Assembly (NCBI GenBank): GCA_963662155.1
Contig: OY759262.1
Coordinates: 19,196,198 to 19,260,197 of the forward strand
Reading direction: 5' to 3'
Length of the DNA: 64,000 bases
DNA from: Lamellibrachia columna
Lineage: Eukaryota > Annelida > Polychaeta > Sabellida > Siboglinidae
The notes beneath the pieces are model-generated. The model worked only from the letters and a program-made list of their open reading frames with translations, did not search any database and was not told the DNA's origin. Position 1 is the first letter of the stretch. Every line of letters starts with the position of its first letter. The translations under genes were made by a program, and so were the position numbers. This document shows, piece after piece, positions 36,329 through 47,636 of the stretch.

Positions 36329-36584
36329 GAGCAGGAGTCCACGCCGCCTATGGTAAACACATCCGGTGAAGTCAGCTTCTATTAATAGCACTGACGCGCG
36401 AGCCGCGGCGAAGAGTACTTATGCTATACGGTTGCAGGGCTTCCACCAGTAACAAGCAGTGAGTCACCGAGTGAGCAGTGCTGCAACGAGAGCGATAGTC
36501 GTCGTCCTACCCAACGTGGACAGTACACACTCACAAAGGATTTGTTTATACGGAAGCAATCGCAACACCGCGCCGGAGACAGCC

Positions 36585-38972
36585 ATGTACAACGTTGGAG
36601 CGGGCGATGAGAATTCGTACAGCGAGTCGCTAGAGTCGAAATACACAGTCGCCGACATATTGTCGTCTATGGCGAACACTGGCGCAGGCGGCGAACCACC
36701 GATCTCAGTAAGCACCTGTTTTAACCAGACCATTCAATCACACGCTATCAATGTCCGCGAACATCGCCCTGTACTTCTGTAGACTAGTTTCTGTAGTTAG
36801 AACACCAATCGACCACTTTAACGCCACGTTCTCGTGTCGAGTTTGTGTCGACGATCGGAGGCGCATGACCTAGTTTTCGACGGCGGGCGAGCCGCCATGT
36901 CCGCGGAGACTTGTTCATTGTTCCCGGCGGCGCTCGCTCGGCCGGCGAACAAAGAGAACGGGGGTCGCGGGGCGCTGTCGATACCACCCTGCGATTTATG
37001 TAAATTATTATGTATTACCCACGCAGGTGGCGTGTCATCATTAAAAGTAGCGATATGTCGCAAATTATTTTAATTGAGATAGCGTTTTGATGTGGGTAGG
37101 GGTGGGACATGACCACACCTTGCCGTGCGAGGTCGCGCGTGTCAGTGTCACATTCTCCAACAGCTAGCAACACCCGCACGGGTCGTCCCAGGCTAGTACG
37201 CCCACGCGTTTTAGCTTCTCGCGGTGCGCTGCCTGTATTGACTATAACATTTGGGATCGTGCCATGTCGAGTTACCGCGGCAGCCACACGGACGCCGGTG
37301 TAATGTTTGGCTGTCATGCATGTTAGTGTTATGTGATTTTGTGATCGTATTAGTATGGCGACCTAGGCTATAGCCATCAATTTTGTTTGTCATATATCTT
37401 CTACAGCTATAATCATACAGCAATTATTTTTGTCGTTTTTGTGTTTTTTTTAAATATGACCAATAAATGCTATGACACATTAGTACAGACATAATTTCCA
37501 ATTGTTTGACGAGAATATTTCCGCAAATTAATAATGAGTTAATTACAAGGATAACGGAATACAAAACGCGTCTCGTGGCGAGAGTCCAAATGATATTGCT
37601 TAAACCAGCAATATGTTTTGTCATTTCACGGTTTCTTGACGGACAGCTCTTTTTAAGTGACCGTTTCTCTTTTTCAGTTCTCCAGTGTCACAACCCCCGA
37701 CTTCACAACGCTGGCGTCTACACACGCCACAGACACATTGACCCCGACAACAATTGCCAGTCTGGAACAATCTTTCATTGAGCTACAATCAATGGCGCCT
37801 GGGTCGACACAGAGTGGCTACATGCCACCCACAGGCGCACCAGTGACGATCAAGTCGGAATACGCCGACTGGAACGACACCGAATGGATGCCCCCGTCAG
37901 CCAAGAGAGGTCGCTACAACCCCCCTGGCATGTCGCTCGTTCAGAGCACCACGAACTATGCTAGTCCCTATTCGCCTACGCTCAGTGTCGTCAGCAGCAG
38001 CAGCAGCAGCTGCAACAGCACAACGGGCACGCAGCGCCGTCTACCGGGCCCGCGGAGACATTACAAAGATGAAAAGTTGTCGCCAGTCGAATCAGAGCGC
38101 CGCAGAGTACGCCGGGAACGAAATAAGTTGGCCGCGGCAAAATGTCGTCAGCGACGTGTCGACCAGACGAACACCCTTGTAAACGTAAGTTTTCATCAAC
38201 GGTTTTCATCAACCACAGGTCCATATCATTAAATGGAATCTGTTGTTTTGGATAGATCTACTGGGATAAAAGTGGGCACTGTCGTGCTAAAAATCAGCGT
38301 GACGATCATATCATAAATGAAATGTACTTGGAAGATCGCGTTCAAGAGTAGGCCTTTTTGGTGGTGTATGAAGGAAGCACTTAAAAAAAATCGCGGAGAA
38401 AAATACTGTTTGCCCTATAAATCCACATAAAGGTAGCATGACATGACTGCCTGTTGTAATGGTACGTTTTGTCTCTACAGGAAACAGAATGCCTAGAAGA
38501 CGAACAGTGCGAGCTGAAGAACGAGCTGCAGCGTCTGCAGCGAGAGAAAGACGAACTAGAGTTCGTGCTACAAGCCCACAAGCCGCGCTGCATGCACAAA
38601 CACAACGCGACGTCTGTCTGTCGCGACAGTGGCGCCTTCAAGCGGGAGAAGGCGCGCGCGACGGAAGCCGACAACGCGTGCACGCTCGACCTGTCCGTTA
38701 CCATGGCGATGAAGCAGCAGCCGACTTCGAGCCGTCCCACGTCGCTGGCGATTCCCAGTCGGACTACCGCCATGACGGACGCTCTTGGCGTGCCGCTCAC
38801 GACGCCGTCTAACGGACTGTTCACGTTCGGCCTCGAGTCGATGGTAGATGGACACACGGGGCTCACCCCGATCACGGGTGCGCCGTCGTGCGCCACGCAG
38901 GCACAGCGCAGCTCCAGCGACAGTAACACGACTGACGCCATGTCGTCACCAACGAGTCTTATGGCCCTCTGA
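36585..38972 (+). CDS. fos: Fos-family bZIP transcription factor, three coding exons, 373 aa
   Basis: Coding exons 36585-36707, 37678-38184 and 38481-38972; both introns are phase 0 with GT/AG ends (GTAAGC, GTAAGT). The protein is the Fos subunit of AP-1, a nuclear activator that dimerises with Jun and binds TGACTCA-type sites. Residues 61-77 hold [17 protein letters not shown], like the N-terminal block of invertebrate Fos/kayak. The basic region has [12 protein letters not shown] (187-198) with the conserved Asn, two Ala, Cys and Arg. The zipper has leucines at 208, 215, 222, 229 and 236, then His243 (QAHKPRC), the Fos pattern. The last residues SSPTSLMAL match the vertebrate SSPTLLAL tail. 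Length fits the family (human FOS 380 aa). An intron separates basic region and zipper, as in vertebrates; the preceding vertebrate intron is absent. The ATG at 36585 is the first in the open frame of exon 1; an alternative first exon is possible. Confidence 0.95.
36897..37073 (+). other. Possible alternative first exon inside Fos intron 1
   Basis: Fos intron 1 (36708-37677) contains a CpG-rich stretch with an ATG in strong Kozak context (GCCGCCATG, ATG at 36897) opening 58 codons. Fly kayak uses alternative promoters and first exons. However, no phase-0 donor matching exon 2 was found in this frame (ACGCAG|GTGGCG at about 37026 is the wrong phase), so it may be only an intronic CpG-rich element. 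The rest of the intron holds nothing recognised. Confidence 0.2.
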
Positions 38973-39391
38973 AGAGGACAGAGAGAGAGGGGGTGCATCC
39001 AACACTGACGTCCAACGTTTACACCCCAGTGAGCAGTTACTCCTACCACGGCGAGGACAATTAAAGTGTGAACTAGCTTTCTAGCATCATGTCCGTAACG
39101 GACAATTGTGCATAATAGGCATATTAAATTTTCCTCAGTGTCAACGTTTTCTCTATAGATTTTATTACTGGTTCCGATAGACGAAGCCGAGTTCCATTCA
39201 GATTTATGCTACGTTAGTGCTTGGGCTACGTAGGTTATAATTACGGACAGTGTTGCCATTAAAGGGAACACAAAGGAACGATGCCAATTAAGAAAAGATA
39301 CGCCAGTTATGTGTGACGTATTTCTGTGATCTGCTATAATGATGTATCATAACACTATGAAACTACCTTTACTTGATAAGCATGTTGGTGT

Positions 39392-39414
39392 ATTTATAAT
39401 TTATTACGCATTTA
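39392..39414 (+). promoter_or_regulatory. AU-rich element candidate in the Fos 3' region
   Basis: Three ATTTA pentamers at 39392, 39399 and 39410, about 420 bp after the stop codon. Such clusters drive rapid decay of fos mRNA in vertebrates. More single ATTTA motifs occur downstream. It counts only if the 3' UTR reaches this far. Confidence 0.45.
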
Positions 39415-39497
39415 TTCCAATGTAGTATCGTTGCCTTTTACGCTCTTAGCAATACGTGTTTGCATGGAAACACCATTACAATTATAAATTAACCATT

Positions 39498-39569
39498 GTT
39501 CGTCCCGTGAGAACGTTATACGTGTTGAATGCTGTTCGTCCCGTGAGAACGTTATACGTGTTGAATGCT
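39498..39569 (+). repeat. 36-bp direct duplication in the Fos 3' flank
   Basis: GTTCGTCCCGTGAGAACGTT plus ATACGTGTTGAATGCT occurs twice in perfect tandem. Confidence 0.95.
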
Positions 39570-40255
39570 GCGCTGTTTAACGTTAGCAAGCTATGCAATG
39601 CGAGTTTTCCGAGTGAGATGTTGAATAGTGTTATTTACTAGTGCTTGTCGAGCGGCTCGTACGCTTAATCTAACTTCTTATTAACCCGGTCGTGTGATCA
39701 GATGTATAATGTGTAAACACTTGGCGCCTGGAGCGTACAGACCGGTGAAAGAATATAATAATGTCAATGAAGGTTCCGATACAAAAATCTACTATTGCGT
39801 TATTACATTCAATGTTGTAATTGCCAGTAATACATTATGAAATATAGTATTGTCTATGCAACGTCATCGATTTTTTAATGGACACCCACGTTTGGGTGAT
39901 CTTATTACGTAAGAAATCTAAATGTTTTAAAATTGGTTTAACTAGTGACCTTACATTGCCCGATGCTCGTTAAATCGCCAACAGTTACTATTGATGTGCT
40001 ATATAACGGTCAAGGGTCACGATGCCATGTTGGTGCACTTCTGCAGAGCTATTTATAATTTATATTTTTGTAACAGTTACTTTACATTACAGAGATGTGC
40101 ATGCAACGAAATATGCCTGCTTTGTTTTGATATGTACATAGAGTACTTCTGTTTTATAAAATATTTCGTCCGCAATACCGACTTTGTTTGAAGTTTTTAT
40201 TTGTTCCCGTGAACATTCGTGGCTGTTATGTCACTTGACATATTCCGTAGTTCAG

Positions 40256-40370
40256 CTGACTGAAGGTTAGGCTATGCGTTGTTTCCCAATTGTTAATGCT
40301 TCGTAGCGTTTTGATGATTGGAAGTTGAGTAAATATTTAGTTATGCTTTTGCATAAATTAATGATTGATC
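40256..40370 (+). repeat. 115-bp direct duplication, copy 1
   Basis: Matches 41568-41683 with two substitutions and one indel that I can see. Starts CTGACTGAAGGTTAGGCTAT and ends TTAATGATTGATC. Confidence 0.95.
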
Positions 40371-40795
40371 AATTACGTTTCGTTTGTCTCCATTCCACAT
40401 CCAATATGTTAACGTACTACACATTACACGTACAGCCGCAACACAGTTGCTACGCACGTACTTAATTTGGATATGGAAAAAGTAACGAATTTATTTTAAT
40501 AGTACGTTGTCTACACATGTGTCGTAGTTTCGTTTTTTTGTTATAAAATTTGTAATGTAAACATTTTTATTTTTCCATTTGACGCAAGAAATGTGGTAGA
40601 TCTTCACAGATGACCGTACGCTAGAGCATAGAACGACACATTAACTCGCAACAAGTTCCGTGAAAGTAGAATCCAATTATTCATATGGCGATACAATCCC
40701 GCGAACGACCACTCTAGCCACGAGAAATCTCACGACTTCACTGGTAAAGAATATAGGGGTGTACAAATGTTGCGTGTTGATATTATATGAAAAGA

Positions 40796-40801
40796 AATAA
40801 A
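40796..40801 (+). other. Candidate poly(A) signal for Fos
   Basis: AATAAA (a second is at 40939). It would imply a 3' UTR of about 1.8 kb including the ATTTA cluster. Other variants could be used; no transcript evidence is available. Confidence 0.25.
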
Positions 40802-41054
40802 GAATGATGCACCATAAGAACTAAATAACACTTTGTCTTTACATGTGGGAACATGCGTTGAAAGAACCACTTTTAGGGCTACAAACTGTATTCATATTGG
40901 GTTGCAAAGCTCATGCATAGATATAAGCATATATTTACAATAAAGGTCTAAATCACCGAGACCGGACGTTTAACTAACCTGAAATTCAGCACGTGTGTTA
41001 ATAATTATACATCCGAACGGCGTTTACAGTTTTACATATTAAACACCCGTGACC

Positions 41055-41116
41055 CATAGACATAAATAGAACACCCGTTAGTAAAATAGGGGGGTGATTA
41101 ATGATGTAACTCTATG
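41055..41116 (-). repeat. 62-bp match to the DNA flanking the TIR-type insertion
   Basis: Read on the minus strand, this is contiguous CATAGAGTTACATCATTAAT...CACCCCCCTATTTTACTAAC...GTCTATG. At 1838-1868 and 3397-3425 the same sequence is split by 1.53 kb. Confidence 0.75.
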
Positions 41117-41567
41117 CCGTGACCACACACACTCACCGTTGGTCACGTCAGCCCCCCTAAATTGGACATCATCAGTGTCCGCAAAACTGTGTCCGTTTTC
41201 GTCATATGCGATCACAGTCCACGTATAAACAGTGTCTGGTCGCCTCGTAGTGAATGGTGAAACGCAAGAACTGAGCATGAAACAGGTTATATTTAGACAT
41301 TAACAGTCAGCAACTTTGCGTCAGGGCTGAAAGAATCGTGCATATGTAATGTTTAATCCCAGCCGCTTAACTTCCTCAACGTTTGTCAAGCATTCGATTC
41401 CTACAACAACAGCACACGTCACACTGGTTGTGTATCAGAGACTACAACTACGTCTCATGGCGTGTTGCCGCGCGCGTATTCAACGACACCTTGCTGAACA
41501 GAAACATTTTATAAATGATAATGGGCCCACATGACAAGCGAGGTTGTGGAAACCGATTATTCCAAAA
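41117..41567. other. Gene-free DNA
   Basis: Open frames on both strands (41078-41278 minus, 41349-41534 plus) show no recognisable domain. Confidence 0.4.
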
Positions 41568-41683
41568 CTGACTGAAGGTTAGACTATGCGTTGTTTCCCA
41601 ATTGTTAATGCTTCGTAGCGTTTTGATGATTGGAAGTTGAGTAAATATTTAGTTATGCTTTTGCATAAACTAATGATTTGATC
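41568..41683 (+). repeat. 115-bp direct duplication, copy 2
   Basis: Partner of 40256-40370, 1.3 kb away. It ends almost exactly where family A copy 3 begins. Confidence 0.95.
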
Positions 41684-41695
41684 CTGAAAACTAGA

Positions 41696-42168
41696 CTTAA
41701 AACTGCATCCTCAACTGAATTAGCCTATCGCGAATCCGGTGCGTTGACGTCCTAATATGCAGTCGGTTTATTAAAAAAGTGCGTATTATTTTTGATCAAA
41801 ACATTGAAAGAATTTACTTCAGCAGTCGTTAGATCCAGTAAGGCTCAAAGTAGTGGATATCCAAAAACGATAAGCACTTTATGGGGTCATGGCTGATCGT
41901 GGACGTGACTTCCATCCTCTCGCCGATCACATGACCAAGTTTATGACATTTCACCAAGGGCGAAAGTCGTGAGTTTTCAGCGTTTCCATTTTCACTTGAA
42001 TCAATTCTGGATCAAGCATAAAATAATTTAACAGCTTGTCTGATGATTTTACCTCAATACAAAATACACACAAAAGTGGTGTGTCGTAGTGGATATTAGG
42101 TAGGTTGTATTTTCGCAAAATGAATTTGAAATGAGAGTAATAAGATCAAATTGAGGAGGAATCTTCAA
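41696..42168 (+). mobile_element. Family A element, copy 3
   Basis: Same order of blocks as 7557-8203: CATCCTCAACTGAATTAGCC, GTTAGATC(C/T), AGTGGATA, one unit of the 48-bp segment (GACTTCCATCCTCTCGCCGA), GTGGATATTAGGTAGGTT and AATTTGAAATGAGAG. Inverted ends CTCAACTGAATT and CTCAATTTGAT are best seen here. Confidence 0.85.
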
Positions 42169-42471
42169 ATCAACGTGTAGTTAATAAGATCAAACGTTAT
42201 ATATATATATAGGATCTATATATATACATTTCCTCAACATACAAATTTTATAAATTGACATAACCAATCGTTGTAAATACCGAACACAAAACGTCAGTGA
42301 CCCTCACACATGGACTGTGAGTGTTTTGACTTTATGAAGGTGACCTTGTGAGGAAAATAATACACCTATAATTAGTACCGAGGCACGCGGCAGGCAGCAC
42401 GTAGAACAGCGAGTATGTTTTCTTACAACTCAACTGTAATCATGCAGGATTTTCAAACTCGACGCTCGAAC

Positions 42472-42605
42472 AAAGGATCCTTGCGTCAAACAAAGGATCC
42501 TTGCGTCAAACAAAGGATCCTTGCGTCAAACAAAGGATCCTTGCGTCAAACAAAGGAGGCACACATCAGTTCAGAAATAACGTTGACGACAAAGTGGTTG
42601 CGTCA
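42472..42605 (+). promoter_or_regulatory. 20-bp tandem repeat carrying TGCGTCA motifs
   Basis: AAAGGATCCTTGCGTCAAAC is repeated four times. Each unit has TGCGTCA, an ATF/AP-1-type site (reverse complement TGACGCA), at 42482, 42502, 42522 and 42542; a fifth independent TTGCGTCAT is at 42598-42606. The array is certain; regulatory function is inference. Confidence 0.35.
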
Positions 42606-43344
42606 TGCTGAGATAGTATACACAGGCTTTCCGTTATCTGCAGACAGTAGAGCGTCTGTGTGGTTCTCGTGTCAACATGAAAGACTTCTTATGTTTCGTG
42701 TCGCGTAATTCAGTAGCGGTTTTTGTGACGGGTAAAGGATGCAACAGTCGAACAATGGTATTATTTTCACGTAACACTACCCGCGAACTTTTTATCGACA
42801 GAAACTACGGTTGCATGAGCTATTTGTGTGAACCAACTTTGAAAAAAAACAATGCCTCATTTTAACTCTATGCAAAACAAAAAACACACGCGTGCAAGGA
42901 CATGCAGCTTATAATGACCGAACAATCGATTATCTCGCGAGATTATAGATAGCTCAAGCAGAAACGCGAATTTAATGGGTATTATTGCTTATTGAAAGAC
43001 ATCCGGATATAATGTACTTATCAGCGTTTCTTTAAATGTCTAGATCATTGTCCACTTCACCGAACCCGTGTTGTACAAGGAAGAAGATGACAATGAAAGA
43101 TTCGACACAAGGAAGTAATTACATGCGAACAATTGCGAGCTTCAGGAAGTTTAAAATACCTTCAGTATGTAGCGGAAATTGCGAAATAAAACAATAACTT
43201 CCTAGCGAGAGCAAAATGGAATGCATGCGATGTGGGACAAAGTGTTCGTTTACACTGCACTTATTTATTTAAAAATTACACAAGGTGTATTTAAGAGGGA
43301 GCATTTGGGGCATGAGGTATGCCCCCTGCACGCATGTGAAATGG
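42606..43344. other. Gene-free DNA
   Basis: No gene or shared repeat recognised. Confidence 0.4.
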
Positions 43345-43665
43345 CAGAAATTATTCGTCTACAATGCCCCTGTTTATGGCAGTGCCTAAAGACAATCACT
43401 GTGTTCCCCCCAGGCATTACGCCTTAGGAAGCCATGAAGGCTTATATGGCCAGTGCTTAAACCTGGTTTCTGTAGTGCGAAGCAACTTAGAGTGCAGTTA
43501 TACTGACTCTCCTGGACGGGACACTAGTCCATCGCAGGTACCTTCCAAACAGTGTTTGTACTCATTTGCAGCTGAGTAGACTGAGGCAAAGTATAGGGTA
43601 AACGAAATTGCCTAAGCTTCGAAAACGAACCGTGCCCAGTGTGGGTCTCTGTGTTATGTATGATC
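43345..43665 (+). repeat. SINE-like dispersed repeat
   Basis: Contains ACCTGGTTTCTGTAGTGCGA, GGACACTAGTCCATCGCAGG and CATTTGCAGCTGAGTAGACT followed by GAGGCAAAGT. From memory these are the core of a repeat common in mollusc and other marine invertebrate DNA. Only one copy is in the window, so boundaries are approximate and no tRNA-like head was identified. Confidence 0.5.
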
Positions 43666-45624
43666 AATTATGTTGAGATAATTATTGTGAAACACACACT
43701 ACGACTTGTTCAGATAACACGACATTCACCGAGAACATAAGTGATCATGTCATCAATTTACCTTTCAGGAGGATCACTGACGCGAACAACAAACGTTTTG
43801 CATACACCTTTCCGTCCTGCCCTCATTGCAAACACATCGCAGCGCAGGAGATGCGTAATTTTTCAAGGGTCAATTCGAGACAAGAGCGCCTTTGACTTGT
43901 TTCATAACAGTATCAATTTATATTGTGATAGATATTTGCTGTCAACAGCCACGTTGAAGCGCGAGGAAACAGGTTGAACTCTCTGCTAAGACGAAACACC
44001 ACTCGTGTTAAGGGCCGTTGAAAAACGTATCGGGGTGCACGCGTGGTCATTGATATATTGCAACGATAATAATAAATCAAGAAACAGTCATTAACTGTGG
44101 ACGTTCGGCCACATTTACGTTTCCGGAAGTAGTGCCTAAAATGCGCAATTTAGCCCAATTCAGTGATTTTTGTCAAGGAGTAATTGTATTTAGCCAGCAA
44201 GGTTCGAAATATTGCACCTTTGGCAGTGAGATGTTGCAGTATGAAACATATTCGAAGACGTGCAGGTATTTTGGTGGTGACATTCCCGAAGCACCGATAG
44301 GCGCATTAATATTTGGCAAACACTGCCAATTTTGAAGTTTGCCGACGACTTTGACGAAATCTGTTGAGAATATCAATGGCTTTGAATATTTTTAAGAAGT
44401 TTTGATGGTCCAGTTTTCTCATAATCAGACAAAACATTAACATGGCCACCAATGGGACAATGCACTGTGGTCTGTGCCTGTGGGATGAATGGTCGACTAG
44501 TTAGTTGGTCAATAAAATGCAACCCTTCTTCGGCAAAGCGTCACCATACAGAATGACGCGCCGGTTTCTCCTCAACTTTCACTCAGTGAGGTCTTTGGCG
44601 TATGGGATCAAATAGCTCATTTACATCCGGATTCATGGTGTGGTTGCTTTAGGCGCCATTTGCTGGAGATCATCTTGTACGTTGATTTTCTGGTGAACAG
44701 GTTGAAAAAAATTTACGAATGTTTTTCCATCGGGTTGATTAACGAATATATATGAACACAGTTGATTCACCGAAGATTCAAAATACACATACGATGTTCC
44801 GAACATCGAGGAACCAAAAGGATCCTGCGATTAGAACCATCGTATGGTATCTTAAAGGTACATAGTCTGATGTTTTTTTTCTCTGTAAAATCTTGTTATA
44901 TAGTATAAACTGTGCCTGTTCTAACATCTTGACCGCTCACACGTGTTTTTAATGAACCAGAGTGTGTTAATATAATTTAATTAATTCGGGGTTATATCAG
45001 GCATTTATTACGTGGGATACCGATACTCTATTCCCTGATTATCCTACTAACATATCTCAGAACTTACAAAGATAGTATCGATTTATTTTCCATGCCACGA
45101 ACACGGAGAACATAAAATATATAACCACGTTTTCTAATTTGGGAAGATCTTAGGTCAATGAACTGAAACACTGAAATAAATACGAAGCGAAAGCTGGAGA
45201 TACTATAACATAACGGCTATGATGGAATTTGTTGGTCACATTTTATAATGCAGTCGTTCCTTGCTTGTTGATGGACCATTATGTTAACATCCGGCTGACT
45301 TCTCGATTGGATCGACTTAATACTGTTTATTTGATACTATATATCCTGCTTGATTTCCACGTAGTGGGGCAAACCTCAGCGAAGTAAACATATTCGAGTG
45401 GTGAGGCGTGAAATTTTGAATCGGTAAACACGATGACCTTGTAATCTGAGCGGCCGAGTAATACAACGACCCGTAGGCCGCGGTTGGCTCGGTCAACGCG
45501 GCGGTGAACGGCCCTCGGTGACACAGGATGGGGGATATAGATCACTATTTCACATCCGGGCCCATGGCATGCGAATAAAATGCCAGTTATTTGAGTCGGT
45601 ATCCCGTTCTTTGTGAACCAGGAA
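43666..45624. other. Gene-free DNA
   Basis: The + strand frame 44132-44335 and its minus partner lack recognisable domains. Nothing else was identified. Confidence 0.4.
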
Positions 45625-45995
45625 AACAATGGTTTCTGAACAACGAAAATGGCACATTTGCAGACCGTGACACTTTTGTTGGGCACAGGAATATATTTCC
45701 AGTTGTTGGTTAGGTGAATAAGGATCTGTCAGTGGTGGAAGGATCCCCTGCGTGTGTAGGCAATATCTTCTTGTTTCTGGTGATATCTGACGAAAACCCT
45801 GCAGCAGACATAGGTCAGTGACATGCAACATGTAGGCCTACCATTGTGATAATTTTCGAATCTTTATTTTTCGTACGTGACTAAAAAAACGTTAACATGG
45901 TCGCATTTGGAAAAAGAAATAATGATCTGTCCCCGCATGGACGCGAGTACTGTCCTATTTCGGGAGCTTCGGAATCCAGTTATTGCATCTGGAAT
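45625..45995 (+). repeat. Dispersed repeat family E, left-half copy
   Basis: Matches 15475-15770 (TTTCCAGTTGTTGGTTA, CTGTCAGTGGT(G/T)GAAGG, GTTAA(C/G)ATGGTCGC, AAATAATGATCTG) and stops where the 19395-19712 copy would start. Confidence 0.75.
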
Positions 45996-46882
45996 TTGCC
46001 TGTATTCAATTACGCTTGAACGTAATTTCTCATTAAATTTGTGGGTTTGTCAAAGCGCCTGAATCAGACGACATATCAAAACACGCGGATTGACACCACA
46101 AACTGTGTCGTGTTACCCATTTCATTTCCTGTGTATCCAATGGAGATCTATCATCCATTCTGAAAGCTGGTTATACGCCCACGATAAAACTGCATGTATC
46201 TTAATAGTCGTTATTTAGAGTCAATTTAAAGGAATAAGAAAATGAAAAATTAAACATGAATATCCGTTTGTGGACACTTAATATCGTTGGAAAGTTGGAT
46301 TGGTTTAACTGTGATATTGAAACAAGGCATACGGGAAATGAGGCGGGGAAGGAAAAAAAATTGCTTGCCCTCCCCGGCTGAACTTCCGATACGACGTGGT
46401 TATACGACGGAATTTTTCTGGCCGAAAGAATGCAAAGGATTGTGGCCCACGGGATAGGCCTATTGTGTTGGCGATAATGGCTTTATTGACTCGAGCGTAC
46501 GAAACAACCGTGGATAGTTTACTACCGGTTTAGTGCTTAGTTTGATATTTACGGGGATGTTTCAAATTCCGCGCAATCATGACACATATTAAATTAAAGT
46601 AAATGACTCAACTACGATCTTTTTCACTTCCTTAATTTCCATCGCAAAAGGTGATCGGGGTAGGTCCGTTGTGTTTGCAGTTATCGCATTATTCATTCAA
46701 ATCTACGAAACTATATCACACCTTTCATTGCCTATACCCGTATGTTGCCGATCGGCAAATGTTATCTGACTTCCGGGTAGATATGTAACAATTATTTCTG
46801 TTTAAGTCCGCAATATGTTGACCCATACTGAATTACTAAGAAATAAAAAATATGCAGTGATTGGATATTCCTGCATCACCAC
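45996..46882. other. Gene-free DNA
   Basis: No gene or shared repeat recognised. Confidence 0.4.
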
Positions 46883-46950
46883 CATGACGGAGCGTAATCT
46901 TGACGGAACGTAATCATGAAGGAGCGTAATCATGACGGAGCGTAACCTTG
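46883..46950 (+). repeat. 18-bp tandem repeat, about 4 copies
   Basis: Variants of CATGACGGAGCGTAAT. Confidence 0.9.
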
Positions 46951-47297
46951 GACGACTTTCGATTCGATTTCATGACGAAGAGGACTGCCATGACGTGACT
47001 AGTCACGAAAAGCAACTATCTGTCTAGATCCGGGAAGTACTAACGCTCGTGCGGGCACACGTGCCTATATTCTCATTAGTTGTACTGAGTCGGTTCAGCC
47101 ACGACAACAGCTCCGAGAACGACAAGCTTTGGTTTGGTGAGTGAGAATGTTTCTTATAACATAAGCTCTATTCGAGTTGCTTTGGTTATTTCAGTGGAGG
47201 AACAAGATATGCCGTGTCGGCCACGTGGTCACATCGGACATTCCTCTATAGCCAAACTGAATAAACCGAATGTATGTATAGTAAGGCGAACTTCTTG

Positions 47298-47299
47298 TG

Positions 47300-47347
<48 letters not shown>

Positions 47348-47410
47348 TTTTTGTGTGTGTTTGTGTGTGTGCGTGTGTGTGTGAGTGTGTGTGTATATAT
47401 ATATATATAT
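47298..47410 (+). repeat. Compound (GTGC)n(GT)n(TA)n microsatellite
   Basis: (GTGC)n to about 47348, imperfect GT to 47392, then TA to 47410, abutting family G copy 1. Confidence 0.95.
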
Positions 47411-47636
47411 GTTGAATTTGGTTAAGGGGTCTGGGATGAACTAATGATATAATAATAACCATATTTGTATTTAATAAACAAGATTATTGTTGGTCAAATA
47501 CGGGATCCGTACCTGAAAAACTTAAATCGACGCCTCGCCTACCCGCCTACCCCGCCTACACCGCCTACCCCGCCTCCCTGCGTCCTTATCCTTGACCTCG
47601 CTCCGGGAGACGATACATCCTGGGCTATCGTAAAAT
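47411..47636 (+). repeat. Dispersed repeat family G, copy 1
   Basis: Matches 51420-51658: TTTAATAAACAAGATTAT, GGTCAAATACGGGATCCGTA, CCTGAAAAACTTAAAT, a CCGCCT-rich stretch, and GAGACGATACATCCTGGGCT. Copy 1 lacks about 45 bp and has more CCGCCTAC units. Confidence 0.9.

Noticed and set aside
44132..44335. Short frame vaguely resembling a Tc1-type helix-turn-helix start
   Set aside because: The resemblance covers only a few residues, and no DDE motifs or terminal repeats were found nearby.
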